Shown here: positions 9,517-19,120 of the stretch, piece after piece
Numbering within the stretch: the first letter of the stretch is position 1
Layout of the letters: the number at the start of each line of letters is the position of its first letter
DNA from: Priestia megaterium
Lineage (GTDB): Bacteria > Bacillota > Bacilli > Bacillales > Bacillaceae_H
Direction of reading: 5' to 3'
DNA: 64,000 nt
NCBI RefSeq assembly: GCF_009497655.1
Contig: NZ_CP023317.1
Span: forward strand, 3,377,501 to 3,441,500
Notes under the pieces: generated by a model
Seen by the model: only the letters and a program-made list of their open reading frames with translations
Told to the model about the DNA's origin: nothing
Database searches by the model: none
Program-made: the position numbers and the translations under genes

Positions 9517-10234
9517 ATGCGCTGTTCCTCCTTTCTGTGTGGCTGATATCTTGCTGCTGATGCTGCTGAATCGTTTCTAAAAACGACGTGTCTCCATCAA
9601 GAACCCGTAAAGCAATCCAGCGGAGAGGAAATTGATTTCCCACAATAGAAGCAACTTGAGGTTCTAGCTCCTTTAGTGACGCTTCAATTTCTTTTGTATA
9701 CTGCACCTGGTAAGGAGTAAGCTTTACTTCCCCGCGCACGACTCCTTCAATCGCATCCAGCAAATTCGTAATGCCTTTTTTATTACGTGCTGATATAGGC
9801 ACAACCGGTACCCCTAACGATTCAGCGAGCTTTTTTTCGTTAATCACAATTCCTTTTTTCTTTGCTTCATCCATTAAGTTCACACAAATCACGACGTTTT
9901 CCGTCATTTCCATTACCTGCAGGGCTAGATTAAGATTTCGTTCCATCGCCGTTGCATCCACCACAACAACCGTCACGTCAGGTCTTTCAAATAAAATATA
10001 ATCGCGCGCTACTTCTTCGTCTGCCGAATTTGAATAAAGTGAATACGTTCCAGGCAGATCGACGATTGTGTAGAGCTGCTCGTGATGTTCAAACGTCCCT
10101 TCTGCTTTGGCTACAGTTTTTCCCGTCCAGTTTCCCGTGTGCTGCTTAAGACCGGTTAACCCGTTAAATAACGTACTTTTTCCCGTGTTCGGATTTCCTG
10201 CTAATGCAATGCGATACTCACTCAACGTCGTCAC
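9494..10234 (-). CDS. feoB: ferrous iron transporter FeoB, GTPase half
   Basis: This 246-residue protein is the G domain and helical insulator of FeoB: G1 GNPNTGKST, G3 DLPGTYSL, G4 NLMDEAKK and G5-like ISARNKKG are all present. It ends after FPLRWIALRVLDGDTSFLET, where ordinary FeoB continues into the membrane domain. The start is a GTG at 10234 that overlaps the feoA end by 17 bases; an in-frame TTG a few codons on is an alternative. It must partner with the separate membrane half. Confidence 0.9.
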   Translation of the reverse strand: MTTLSEYRIALAGNPNTGKSTLFNGLTGLKQHTGNWTGKTVAKAEGTFEHHEQLYTIVDLPGTYSLYSNSADEEVARDYILFERPDVTVVVVDATAMERNLNLALQVMEMTENVVICVNLMDEAKKKGIVINEKKLAESLGVPVVPISARNKKGITNLLDAIEGVVRGEVKLTPYQVQYTKEIEASLKELEPQVASIVGNQFPLRWIALRVLDGDTSFLETIQQHQQQDISHTERRNSAYGKSVNS

Positions 10235-10475
10235 CTACTTTTTTCACATAAATTTTTGAGCTTTCTTCTTTTCTGAGACCAATCGTTGTATGACTGACTT
10301 GATAAGCAACAGGATCTCCTAACGGGCTTTTTTGAAGCACTTTGATGATGGCTCCTGGAATAAACCCTAAATCTAACAAGCGGCGCTTTAAGGCACCTTC
10401 GATTTCAATTCGCTCTAGCTGCACCGTTTCACCTGTCGTAAATGTAGACAGCGGAGAATTTTTTACACTAGCCAT
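10218..10475 (-). CDS. feoA: ferrous iron transport protein FeoA
   Basis: This 85-residue SH3-like cytoplasmic protein shows the FeoA pattern: LERIEIEGALKRRLLDLGFIPGAIIKVLQKSPLG, then the strand with AYQVSHTTIGLRKEES. FeoA supports FeoB function. ATG 10475 has AAGGGGTG upstream. It is the first gene of feoA-feoB(G)-feoB(Gate), with overlaps at both junctions indicating coupled translation. Confidence 0.92.
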   Translation of the reverse strand: MASVKNSPLSTFTTGETVQLERIEIEGALKRRLLDLGFIPGAIIKVLQKSPLGDPVAYQVSHTTIGLRKEESSKIYVKKVGDDVE

Positions 10476-10900
10476 CTATTTTTCACCCCTTCTTGTTTTT
10501 TATACAAGGTTATATTTTTTTCGTTAGACCAACTTTTAAGGTAAAAAAATATACTCGTTGATTTGTAATAGGCTATTCTGCTTAAGCAGAAAAGTGAACC
10601 TGTCTGCATCAATTATTTAAAAATTTTAGTTTTCACTTATAATAATACCGAAAGTTTACCACAGGAAACTTTTTTAGTCCAGGGTAAATAACTGACTTTT
10701 TTCTTCTTTTTACTGAAGGCATAAAGTGGTAAGTGCTGGTCTATTTTTTCTAATAAAAGTAAGTCAAAAAATAATTACGTAAAAAGGAATTAATAAAAGT
10801 AAAAAAATGTAAAGTTGTGCTATACTAGTGAATGAGCTTTTTTGGAAAATAAAGTATGTATTAGTTTTAAAACCTACAAAAATCACTTTAGGGGGCTTTT
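10476..10900. other. intergenic region, divergent promoters
   Basis: No gene is seen in these 425 bases. The stretch is AT-rich. An extended -10 (TGCTATACT, 10818-10826) is placed suitably for the plus-strand gene at 10901. I could not find a convincing Fur box for the feo genes; the best window (about 10637-10651) matches only 9 of 14 informative bases. Confidence 0.5.
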
Positions 10901-11830
10901 ATGAAAAGGTTCAAAAGGGTTAGCGCAGTTGTTTTAGGTTTTGCTTTGTTATTTTCACCGCTTGCTCCGCAAACAGTTGCAGAAGCAAAAGTCGTGTGGG
11001 GGAATCAGGAACTGGTTAAAGGGCAAATAGGACGCGTTACCGTTTTAAAGAACACGAATCTTTACAACATAAAAAACAACAAGTTAGTAGCGGCTAGAAA
11101 AGTGACAAAAGGGCAAGTATTCCGCGTTTATTCTGAATCTAGCAAATTTGGTGGTCTGTATGGGGTATCAAAGGGTACCTATGCTCAAAAGTCATCAAGT
11201 ATTAAGTATGAAAAAGCCCCTAGTGACAAAATTCAAGCCTTAGGGGTAACAGTTACGAAGAAATCTTTAGCAAGCAACATTAATTACCCTCAGGTATCTG
11301 GTCTTATCAATAAACCATTTGAAGCTAGCTATAATCGAAAGTTCTTAAATATTGCGAAAGAAGCACAAAAAGAACATAACGAGCTAAAAGAACAAGAGAA
11401 GGAAGACCGCAAAAACGGCTGGGCGCCAGGTCCTTATTCTCGTAATATGACATACTCTGTACCTTACAATCAAGATAATATTTTAAGTGTTGCTGTTACG
11501 AATGATGCGTACGCTGGCGGCGTTCACGGCAACGCTTGGATTGATACTTACAATTACGATTTGTTAAAAGCTCGACAAATTAGCTTAAAAGATATTATTA
11601 ACACCAACACTAAGTTAAACAAGGTTAATAACTATATCCGGAATGAAATGATTGCGCGTAATAAAAAAGGTGCTCAGTTCTGGGTTAATGAATTTACGTC
11701 TGTAAATTTAAAAGACGATCAGTTTTACTATACAAGTAGCGGCATTGCCATTATATTTGGTGAGTATGAGTACGGCCCGTATTCTAACGGCATTCATACG
11801 TTTAAAATTCCGTCCACCATTTATAAATAA
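10901..11830 (+). CDS. secreted DUF4163/DUF3298-type protein
   Basis: This 309-residue protein has a cleavable signal peptide (MKRFKRVSAVVLGFALLFSP ... AEAK) and no later membrane segment. The C-terminal half fits DUF4163/DUF3298 (PdaC N-domain and RsiV-like): YPQVSGLINKPFEASYNRKF near residue 128, then VTNDAYAGGVHGNAWIDTYNYD near 205 and the final YGPYSNGIHTFKIP. A long leader and GGGGGC upstream precede the start. The role is unknown; it probably acts at the cell wall. Confidence 0.8.
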   Translation: MKRFKRVSAVVLGFALLFSPLAPQTVAEAKVVWGNQELVKGQIGRVTVLKNTNLYNIKNNKLVAARKVTKGQVFRVYSESSKFGGLYGVSKGTYAQKSSSIKYEKAPSDKIQALGVTVTKKSLASNINYPQVSGLINKPFEASYNRKFLNIAKEAQKEHNELKEQEKEDRKNGWAPGPYSRNMTYSVPYNQDNILSVAVTNDAYAGGVHGNAWIDTYNYDLLKARQISLKDIINTNTKLNKVNNYIRNEMIARNKKGAQFWVNEFTSVNLKDDQFYYTSSGIAIIFGEYEYGPYSNGIHTFKIPSTIYK

Positions 11831-11852
11831 GATAGTCGTACAAAAAAACATA

Positions 11853-11898
11853 AAAAAAGAAGCATGCGAACCATCAGTTCACATGCTTCTTTTTCTTT
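11853..11898. terminator. bidirectional terminator
   Basis: The stem GAAGCATG-GAAC / GTTC-CATGCTTC is flanked by an A run on the left and T runs on the right, and it overlaps the 3' end of the convergent small membrane gene. Confidence 0.85.
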
Positions 11899-12050
11899 TT
11901 TTCTGCAGAATAAGCGGAGCAAAAAAGAAAGGTGAGCCCTATTCCGCCTCCAACCATCATTGAATAGGAAAACGTATCTCTTAACGCTAGGCCGCCTATC
12001 ATTGACAATACAAACAGAAAATAAAACAGTAATGTGTAGTTCCTCTTCAC
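11874..12050 (-). CDS. small two-helix membrane protein
   Basis: The frame reads MKRNYTLLFYFLFVLSMIGG from a GTG at 12050 with GGGGAG eight bases upstream, giving 58 residues with two hydrophobic segments and a basic tail (SAEKKKKKHVN). The longer frame start at 12077 lacks a ribosome site. Nothing identifies the family. It probably shares a transcript with the small membrane gene upstream. Confidence 0.5.
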   Translation of the reverse strand: MKRNYTLLFYFLFVLSMIGGLALRDTFSYSMMVGGGIGLTFLFCSAYSAEKKKKKHVN

Positions 12051-12176
12051 AATCTCTACTCTCCCCTTCCTCATCATTTTCCGAAAACCAAATCATCCAA
12101 TACAACCACGGAAGAACTCAGGGCCGCATGCATTACGCTTCTTGTAGCAGACGAAAAACCGCTTTTCAAGGTATTT

Positions 12177-12344
12177 TTATAGTGTTTGAAAAAGTGAAAT
12201 GGTCAGAGCTAACGTCAGCAAGGAGCCTGCGGATGTTAACATCATTATTTTTCGGTTACTCTGATTCTTTTCAGGTTTTAAAAACTCTTGAATGGCTACA
12301 AACCAGATAACAAAAGTGATTAAAGAAAGTATCCCCATAGGCAT
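12177..12344 (-). CDS. small two-helix membrane protein
   Basis: This 55-residue frame starts at ATG 12344 (MPMGILSLITFVIWFVAIQE) behind GGAG at eight bases. It has two hydrophobic segments separated by KPEKNQSNRK. The layout is typical of unassigned Bacillus small membrane proteins. It lies 126 bp upstream of the similar small gene at 11874-12050. Confidence 0.5.
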   Translation of the reverse strand: MPMGILSLITFVIWFVAIQEFLKPEKNQSNRKIMMLTSAGSLLTLALTISLFQTL

Positions 12345-12478
12345 ACGAGCATCTCCATTCATATATGTATTTAAATTTTCAACACATCTAATCAACAAAC
12401 TTTCCGGAATAAGTTACTAAAATAAATGCTACTCTCTACTTAATATTAACATAAAATTCCATATTTTTTAATGTGTGA

Positions 12479-13054
<576 letters not shown>

Positions 13055-13115
13055 GGCGACCTTCTTAAAAAAGGCTGTTTTCATAAATATTATTGCTATG
13101 TTATAGAGGCTCAAA

Positions 13116-13150
13116 AGAAAACTCGCAGTAGAAATTTGCGAGTTTTCTTT
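13116..13150. terminator. bidirectional terminator
   Basis: The stem AAAACTCGCA / TTGCGAGTTTT lies between convergent genes, with A and T tracts on both sides. Confidence 0.85.
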
Positions 13151-13194
13151 ATTATATAAGGGACCCCGCTTCTTATAAACTGCGTCCTTACAAT

Positions 13195-14400
13195 CTATTT
13201 AACAACCAAATTGATCGTATCTTTTTGTATTTCATACTGACCCTTTATTTCTCCAATACCAGTGATAAAAAGTGAATCACCCGTTTCCAATGGTTTATCC
13301 TGTAATACGATAAGTAATTTATTTATATTTTTCAATCCAACCGCACAATAGGCAAGGGATGGTTGTTGAATAAGGTATTCTTGGTTAATTATCCTTACTT
13401 TTATATAATTTTTATGTAATAACCTGCCTTCCAAAGGAACAATATTCATCGGATCAAAGGATAAAGCAATGATTTCTCCTTCAATGAAAAGATGGGTTCC
13501 TATCTGTGCTTCGAATTCATCAAGTTCTTTCTTCCTTGATTCAACAGCAAAATTTACTGCTTCTTCTGTTTCATGGCTTATTTGAACATCTTCAATTGCC
13601 TGTTTTCGAGGGACAATATTAAGACGTTTAATTAAATCAAATAGTGTTACATTAATATCAAAAAAACTTTCCTTCCAATCAGGTGACAATTCATCCAGCA
13701 GCAAACACATAAATAAGCCTGAACTATAACAGCTCCGCCTTATATTGGAAGTGGATTCAACTACGTCTATTAGATTTTCCCCATATTTTTTTAAAATCAA
13801 ATCATTAGCAAGCGGGGATTTTTCTGAAAAAGCCTTTATTTCAACATACCAGGCAGGTCCTTCAACAGATTCAATTAAGTTTTCATATGTTAAATGCTCT
13901 TTTATTCCTTCTGTCCTTTTTTCCCTTAGGCTGATAAATTCGTTCAAATACTGCTTCTTTTTACTGATATCAGTTTCTAACAATGCATTATAAAGACTTT
14001 TCCTTTCGCGATTTCGAATTTCTACATTCTCTTTTGTTAAGGGATAGGTTATTCCCAGCGTTTCATCAGGAAAGCGTTTTTCCCCTTTTACATATTGATT
14101 TCCGTGGAATAATTCGTGAACCAATATCGAAAAAAATCCTTCATAGTCATCGTACAGTTCCATATCAGCAATAGCCGTAGGATAGCCATCAAATAGAATA
14201 AGCGTATTTCCCACAAACTGCTCGTCCCGTTTTAAAATTTCATATGATTTAGGAGGAATGTCATTATACCTAGGATGATTGAACAGGAATACACTGTTTT
14301 GGTCGTACAATGCATAGGCAACAAGTTCAAAATTTGGCCAATACCTTTCTACGTTCGTATTAGTTAAGTCCTTGGCAATTTGATTCAGAAAATGGTTCAT
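13195..14400 (-). CDS. putative HExxH zinc metallopeptidase-like protein
   Basis: The protein has about 401 residues from ATG 14400 (MNHFLNQIAK), which has GGGG at about nine bases; a TTG at 14415 is an alternative. The motif LVHELFHGNQ near residue 93 is an HExxH zinc-binding helix. About 55 residues later an ENLIESVEGPAWY stretch could give the third ligand. The C-terminal 100 residues form a separate beta-rich region. No signal peptide is seen. The family was not recognised. The gene is AT-rich compared with neighbours and is flanked by a remnant of the VOC gene, which suggests acquisition. Confidence 0.6.
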   Translation of the reverse strand: MNHFLNQIAKDLTNTNVERYWPNFELVAYALYDQNSVFLFNHPRYNDIPPKSYEILKRDEQFVGNTLILFDGYPTAIADMELYDDYEGFFSILVHELFHGNQYVKGEKRFPDETLGITYPLTKENVEIRNRERKSLYNALLETDISKKKQYLNEFISLREKRTEGIKEHLTYENLIESVEGPAWYVEIKAFSEKSPLANDLILKKYGENLIDVVESTSNIRRSCYSSGLFMCLLLDELSPDWKESFFDINVTLFDLIKRLNIVPRKQAIEDVQISHETEEAVNFAVESRKKELDEFEAQIGTHLFIEGEIIALSFDPMNIVPLEGRLLHKNYIKVRIINQEYLIQQPSLAYCAVGLKNINKLLIVLQDKPLETGDSLFITGIGEIKGQYEIQKDTINLVVK

Positions 14401-14549
14401 TCTTTTCATCCCCAATTGTTAATTCCCTAAGGAAAGAGAATATTCTTTTTTAGAAAAAAGGGTTTGTTCAATTTGACTGTCCCGTTAGTTGAATAAGATT
14501 ACTGTTATTATCCTAATTTTAACATAGGTTTCCTAACGTTTGGTTTACT

Positions 14550-14629
14550 GTCTAGGAAGAAACGAAATGATTAAAAAATTAAACCATTTTGTGTCAACGG
14601 TAAAAGACGTTGAAAAAGGAACTTATTAA
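14550..14629 (+). pseudogene. 5' remnant of a second VOC gene
   Basis: From a decayed ribosome site (TAGGAAGAAACGAA) the ATG at 14567 opens a 20-codon frame, MIKKLNHFVSTVKDVEKGTY, then stops. Its first 17 codons match the VOC gene at 12674 almost base for base, and the upstream bases match as well. It is therefore a truncated duplicate. Confidence 0.85.
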
Positions 14630-14661
14630 AAAAAGAGAATGCACAAGGCATTCTCTTTTTA
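14627..14661. terminator. terminator next to the VOC remnant
   Basis: The stem AAAAAGAGAATGC / GCATTCTCTTTTT with a five-base loop serves the minus-strand lipoprotein gene that ends at 14679. Confidence 0.88.
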
Positions 14662-14678
14662 AATGGCTATATAAGGTA

Positions 14679-15062
14679 CTACTCTTTAGACTTGCCTACC
14701 TCTACTTTTTTCGTAAACATTTTCATGTCATCATCTACCGTCACGTGAGCGGTAATCATATATTCGCCGTCTTCTTTAAACGTATAGTCCGTACTGTATA
14801 CACCTTTTCCTTCGTGCGGTGCTTTTGTCATTTCTTGATTGATGTAGCCTTCTTTTTCAACTTGGAACTGTACGTCATCTGCGTTTTCTACTTTTTTATC
14901 TCCTTGCGTCACAAGGACTTTAAGCTTGACTTGTTCGTTTGCTTGAATGGATTCCGGTACTTCAATCGTTCCTTTTACTTCTTTTGAACGTGAATCATTT
15001 GCCTTTGAACAGCCTACTATAGCTATCATTAAAACAAATAATACGATGCTGAGTTTTTTCAT
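14679..15062 (-). CDS. FixH/YtkA-like lipoprotein, copy 2
   Basis: This 127-residue lipoprotein is a close paralogue of the one at 6375-6755. It has the same signal peptide layout (MKKLSIVLFVLMIAIVGC) and nearly identical blocks EVKGTIEVP, VLVTQGDKK, QVEKEGYINQ, YSTDYTF and DMKMFTKKV. ATG 15062 follows AAAGGAGAAC. The two copies lie 8 kb apart in opposite orientation. Function is unknown; surface anchoring is inferred from the lipobox. Confidence 0.8.
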   Translation of the reverse strand: MKKLSIVLFVLMIAIVGCSKANDSRSKEVKGTIEVPESIQANEQVKLKVLVTQGDKKVENADDVQFQVEKEGYINQEMTKAPHEGKGVYSTDYTFKEDGEYMITAHVTVDDDMKMFTKKVEVGKSKE

Positions 15063-15224
15063 TATGTTGTTCTCCTTTGTTATGTAAATGTGAAGTCTTC
15101 CTGCAATTTCATATTATACTCATTTATCCGGTAAAAAGAGAAAAATTGCTTATTGTCCACATAAAGTTCTTATTTCTACAGTAGCTTTTACATCTTTTCA
15201 TTTCTCTAATCGTCATTTCCTTCA

Positions 15225-15265
15225 CAAAAAAGCTGAAGAAGCGTATTGCCTTCTCCAGCTTTACC
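15225..15265 (-). terminator. terminator of the 15267-15614 gene
   Basis: Read on the minus strand, AAAGCTG-GAGAAGGC pairs with GCTTCTTCAGCTTTTTT and ends in a T run directly after the gene. Confidence 0.75.
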
Positions 15266-15266
15266 T

Positions 15267-15614
15267 TTATCTCTGCGGTTCTTCTAGGGTATAAGCAGAC
15301 AGTGCGTTTTCGACCCATCGTACAAAATCTTTGCTTGCTCCCCAGTCAATATTTAATACTCCTTCTGCGCTTCCTGAAGGAATACACTTAACTTTGTTTG
15401 GACCCGACACATTTTCTAGAATAATGGTTAGTGATCCTCTGCCGCCGGTGCGGAAAAAATAGCGTTCAAACACAAGTGTGCACAGCTGCTTGCCGTCTCC
15501 AAGGTCATAATATTCTTTGTATAGTAAGTCACTTTCCGAATTATTTGCGTTCACAAGCTTTTTTGCTCCATCAAAAGGAAGCAGCGTCGTTTTAAATTCA
15601 ATTACCTTTCCCAT
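15267..15614 (-). CDS. small soluble protein, possibly DUF6054 family
   Basis: This 115-residue protein reads MGKVIEFKTTLLPFDGAKKL, then LYKEYYDLGDGKQLCTLVFE and NIDWGASKDFVRWVENAL. The layout resembles small Bacillus cytoplasmic proteins that I associate with DUF6054, but that is from memory and unsure. ATG 15614 with AAAGGGG upstream is preferred over the GTG one codon earlier. No partner genes suggest a role. Confidence 0.55.
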   Translation of the reverse strand: MGKVIEFKTTLLPFDGAKKLVNANNSESDLLYKEYYDLGDGKQLCTLVFERYFFRTGGRGSLTIILENVSGPNKVKCIPSGSAEGVLNIDWGASKDFVRWVENALSAYTLEEPQR

Positions 15615-15757
15615 CACTCAAGCCCCTTTCTATCGCAACAGATACCTACTACTTCTCTTTTTCCCTCTAAAAAACCTGCCGCTTCTCTTTATGTACAATA
15701 TGGTACAATAGAAAAGAAAAAGAATTGTTTGAACGGAAAAAGGAGCATACAACCTCT

Positions 15758-16177
15758 ATGAATACACGAGATCAACTTATCCAAAATGTGGTTTCCACGA
15801 TGCGAAACCAAACGAAAAAAATGCAGCTGTCGGTTATCCCCACTTTAAAATCATATATTCCTTTAAATGAATTTTTAGCGCTTCGCCTGCTGTATAAAGA
15901 AGGCAATCATATCGTTTCTGAGATTGCCGAGCATATGCATATCTCAAACAGCAGCATGACGTGCGTCAGCGACCGTCTCATGGAAAGAGAATTTGTCACG
16001 CGCGTACGCAGTCAAAAAGACCGCCGCGTTGTCTACTTATCGATTACGGGTAAAGGAAAAGCGTTTGCAGAAGAAATGGAAAAAGTGCTCACCAAAGAAT
16101 ACGGTGAAAAGCTTAGCCATTTTACGGATGAAGAATTACAGACGTTTCTTCGCTTGTTAAATAAAATGGATATTTAA
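15758..16177 (+). CDS. MarR-family transcriptional regulator
   Basis: This 139-residue protein has a winged helix-turn-helix: NHIVSEIAEHMHISNSSMTCVSDRLMEREFVTRVR around residues 50-85, then the wing DRRVVYLSITGKG. MarR dimers normally repress efflux or stress genes and release DNA on ligand binding. AAAGGAG lies 12 bases before ATG 15758. The frame is open further upstream but without a better start. Its target is not evident; neighbours on both sides are unrelated. Confidence 0.85.
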   Translation: MNTRDQLIQNVVSTMRNQTKKMQLSVIPTLKSYIPLNEFLALRLLYKEGNHIVSEIAEHMHISNSSMTCVSDRLMEREFVTRVRSQKDRRVVYLSITGKGKAFAEEMEKVLTKEYGEKLSHFTDEELQTFLRLLNKMDI

Positions 16178-16178
16178 T

Positions 16179-16217
16179 AAAAAACCAGATGCCCGCTAAG
16201 CAGGCCTCTGGTTTTTA
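16179..16217. terminator. bidirectional terminator
   Basis: The stem AAAAACCAGA / TCTGGTTTTT lies between the convergent MarR and anti-sigma genes. Confidence 0.88.
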
Positions 16218-16223
16218 TTTGTG

Positions 16224-17387
16224 TTAGTTGTCATTTACCTTCAAATTAAAGGCGTCTGAAGTTAAGTCTTTTGACCAGTCTTTTTCGTGTTCACTTACAT
16301 ACGGAATAAATCGAAGCATAGTGACGTCCTTATCATTTCGGTACTCTCCGTCCATCTCTATCACTGTGTCTGTTCCTCCTCCACTGCCGCTTTCAGAAAG
16401 ATTTCTTCCATTTTGATCTTTTATGTCTACACCAACATCCGTTCCGCCTCGGATGCTTCCGTTTGATGATGTAAACGTATAGTGCATTTTAATCGAAACA
16501 GGCGATACGCGAACTTCTTTAATAGACAATACGCCTTCTATTCCCTTTTCGCTAATCGGAATTTCCTTGTTTAACGGATACACTTTAGTATCAGCAATAA
16601 TTTTTGAGCCGTTTACGCTGGTGTGTACGGTCCAATTCCCTTTAATTTCTCCGTACGAATCCCGGTAGTTCCCGCTTTTCGTCTGACCAGGATTCTTTTC
16701 AAATTCGAGGCTTGTGAACTGCGCGCTGATTTGATAGTTTTTGTTTGGATCAATATGATCTAGCACGCTGTAGCCTTCCACATCGATTTTCCCGTCTCCG
16801 TTCGTGTCCGCTTGCGTTAGTTTTAAAGCGTACAGATAGTCCCAGCTTCCGTCTTTGTTTTTGATTGGTTCCTCTCTAATACTTGAAGCAGAATCAAAAA
16901 ACGACATATTACCAATTTTCACGCGCAGCTCTCCCGGTCGAATTGGGGTGTTTCGGTTAAGACCTAGTGCCGTTCTTCTAAATTCATCTGCGCTAATGGT
17001 TAACCCAAGCAGCACCTGTCCGTCATCAAGCATCATTTCATTTACTTTTACTTGAATGCCTTGGTCCGTTGCCGTTTCATTTACCGCTTTTTTATAGCTG
17101 CTCAAACTGCCTTCAGGCTTGTTCATAAGCAGCTCAATTTGCTGACCAAGCTGCTGACTAATTCGCATAGCCGATGCCCATACCGTTTCGTTTTTCATCA
17201 TCACAGGTGTTACAGCAAGCAACAGCACCGCAGCGGCAATCAGCGGACGCGCTTTTTTCCGCGCGGGCTTTATTTCACGTTTTAAGCGCTTTTTCATTCG
17301 TTTTTTCTCGCTTGCCGTTAGGTCGATTTCTTCATATTCATCAAAGTCTACAGAAGATCCGTTTAATAAGTCATATTGATTTTTCAT
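16224..17387 (-). CDS. DUF4179/DUF5643-type membrane protein, probable anti-sigma factor
   Basis: The 387-residue protein has a charged cytoplasmic N-terminus (1-43), one transmembrane segment (ARPLIAAAVLLLAVTPVMM, about 46-64) and a large extracytoplasmic part. It fits DUF4179 followed by a DUF5643-like domain, families that regularly lie next to ECF sigma genes. AAGGAGGGGCAGAT precedes ATG 17387. It starts 19 bp after the sigma factor stop, so the pair is one operon. The anti-sigma role is inferred from this layout. Confidence 0.8.
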   Translation of the reverse strand: MKNQYDLLNGSSVDFDEYEEIDLTASEKKRMKKRLKREIKPARKKARPLIAAAVLLLAVTPVMMKNETVWASAMRISQQLGQQIELLMNKPEGSLSSYKKAVNETATDQGIQVKVNEMMLDDGQVLLGLTISADEFRRTALGLNRNTPIRPGELRVKIGNMSFFDSASSIREEPIKNKDGSWDYLYALKLTQADTNGDGKIDVEGYSVLDHIDPNKNYQISAQFTSLEFEKNPGQTKSGNYRDSYGEIKGNWTVHTSVNGSKIIADTKVYPLNKEIPISEKGIEGVLSIKEVRVSPVSIKMHYTFTSSNGSIRGGTDVGVDIKDQNGRNLSESGSGGGTDTVIEMDGEYRNDKDVTMLRFIPYVSEHEKDWSKDLTSDAFNLKVNDN

Positions 17388-17406
17388 ATCTGCCCCTCCT
17401 TATTTC

Positions 17407-17919
17407 TTATTTAAAAATCGCTTTTAACTTTTTTCGTCCGCGCGACAGCCGGTTATATAAATTGCTGATGGTGGTCTCTTGTTTTTTCGCAATTTGCTTC
17501 AGCTCGACTTCTTGTAAGTAATACGCTTTAAACAGCTCGCGGTCTCCTTCACTTAAGTGACCTAAAAGTTCTTCCAAGTCGTCCCTTTGAACGTTATGAA
17601 CTCCTGGTGTTTCACCAAACTCCGCTTCACCAAGCGCTTCGTGCTGCGTTTTTATGTATTTGCGCTGATAGTCAATGGCTTTATACTTCGCAACAGCCGC
17701 AACCCAGTTTTTAAACGTATTTTTCTCCGAATCAAAGCGGTGAATATGATGCCACACCGCTAACAATACGTCGTTTACACACTCTTCTTCATAACCTTTC
17801 AGCGTGCCTAGATGCTTACGTACAATGGCCGTAATTAACCCTCCGTACTGATCGATTAACAGCTCTAATCCTTTTTCTTTTTTCCGTGTTATACACACAA
17901 CAATCCAGTCATCTTCCAT
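17407..17919 (-). CDS. ECF-type RNA polymerase sigma factor
   Basis: This 170-residue sigma-70 family protein has region 2 (GYEEECVNDVLLAVWHHIHRFD ... FKNWVAAVAKYKAIDYQRK, about residues 40-85) and region 4 (LSEGDRELFKAYYLQEVELKQIAKKQETTISNLYNRLSRGRKKL, about 120-168). There is no region 1.1 or 3. AAAGGAG precedes ATG 17919. The membrane gene immediately downstream is its likely anti-sigma factor. Confidence 0.9.
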   Translation of the reverse strand: MEDDWIVVCITRKKEKGLELLIDQYGGLITAIVRKHLGTLKGYEEECVNDVLLAVWHHIHRFDSEKNTFKNWVAAVAKYKAIDYQRKYIKTQHEALGEAEFGETPGVHNVQRDDLEELLGHLSEGDRELFKAYYLQEVELKQIAKKQETTISNLYNRLSRGRKKLKAIFK

Positions 17920-18067
17920 GACATTGCTCCTTTCCGCTTGCTTTTACATCTATTAATACGGATTCTTTTTACAAAACCTATCAATCTTCCTACATTAAAT
18001 TAAAAATAAGCTTGTTCAGTATTTCTCTCGCTGGTAAAATAAGCTAAAACCTTTGAAGGAGGCCGCT

Positions 18068-19081
18068 ATGATTACCTATCCTTTTCTGACATCCAACCCA
18101 ACTATCGGCGTAACCGCACCTTCTTCTGGTGTACCTCAAGCTCTTCATTCCATGTTTTCTTTATCGTGTGAACGAATGAAAGAAAAAGGCTTTTCTGTTA
18201 TACCGGGTGAAACCGTTTGGACGCAGCATAAAGCAAAATCTGCTTCTCCTAAAAAACGTGCAAACGAGCTTCAAGGCATGATTGCTGATGAAAACGTTGA
18301 TATCATTATTCCGCCTTGGGGAGGCGAGCTGCTCATTGAAATACTTGAACATCTTGACTTTACAAAATGGAAAACAAAATGGGTGCTTGGCTATTCTGAC
18401 ACCAGCGTTCTTTTGCTGGCTATTACACTTAATACCGGGATTGCAACGGCTCATGGAACCAACTTTGTGGATTTACGCGGAGAATACTGGGATCCAACGA
18501 CTGCGATGTGGCAACAGGTGCTGACGACCAAAGAAGGCGAAAGCGTAGCTCAAGTTTCTTCTGATTCCTATCAAACAGAATGGCAGCACGATAACCCGTC
18601 ACCATGCGTGTTTCATTTAACGGAACAAACGGCTTGGAAACATACAGAGTCAAGCGACGTTCATATCGAAGGGCGCCTGCTCGGGGGATGTATAGACGTA
18701 ATCAGACACTTAGCCGGCACTTCTTTTGGAGACGTCAAAGCTTTTCGAGAAAAACATATTCCTTCAGAACCGGTCATTTGGTATTTTGACAACTGTGAAC
18801 TGACGACTGTAGACCTTCGCCGTTCGCTTCTTCAGCTTAAGCTAGCGGGCTGGTTTGATAACTGCTCGGGCATTTTATTCGGTAGAAGCAGCGCTAATGA
18901 GCCCGTTGATTTCTACACTGCTGAAGATGTGTATCATGATCTTGCCTCCGACTTACATATTCCCGTTGTCTATGACATCGACTGCGGCCACCTCCCTCCT
19001 CAGCTCACGCTTATTAACGGCGCGTATGCGAGTGTTAACGTAGAGAGAGATAAGGGCACAGTTGTTCAATACTTTACGTAA
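18068..19081 (+). CDS. S66-family peptidase (LD-carboxypeptidase / MccF-like)
   Basis: This 337-residue cytoplasmic serine peptidase shows IGVTAPSSG near the start, the nucleophile elbow LGYSDTSVLL near residue 115 with the catalytic serine, GRLLGGCIDVIRHLAGT near 205 and the C-terminal catalytic histidine in DCGHLPPQLTL near 312. S66 members cut LD-peptides of murein or, like MccF, inactivate microcin C-type antibiotics. The start ATG 18068 follows GAAGGAGG; the TTG at 18053 lies before that site. MccF-like immunity versus murein recycling cannot be decided here. Confidence 0.85.
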   Translation: MITYPFLTSNPTIGVTAPSSGVPQALHSMFSLSCERMKEKGFSVIPGETVWTQHKAKSASPKKRANELQGMIADENVDIIIPPWGGELLIEILEHLDFTKWKTKWVLGYSDTSVLLLAITLNTGIATAHGTNFVDLRGEYWDPTTAMWQQVLTTKEGESVAQVSSDSYQTEWQHDNPSPCVFHLTEQTAWKHTESSDVHIEGRLLGGCIDVIRHLAGTSFGDVKAFREKHIPSEPVIWYFDNCELTTVDLRRSLLQLKLAGWFDNCSGILFGRSSANEPVDFYTAEDVYHDLASDLHIPVVYDIDCGHLPPQLTLINGAYASVNVERDKGTVVQYFT

Positions 19082-19120
19082 AAAAAGAGGCTTGTATATA
19101 AGTAGTTTATTTAATTGAAG

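Noticed and set aside
10637-10651. Possible Fur box upstream of feoA
   Set aside because: Only 9 of 14 informative positions match the 7-1-7 consensus, too weak in AT-rich DNA.
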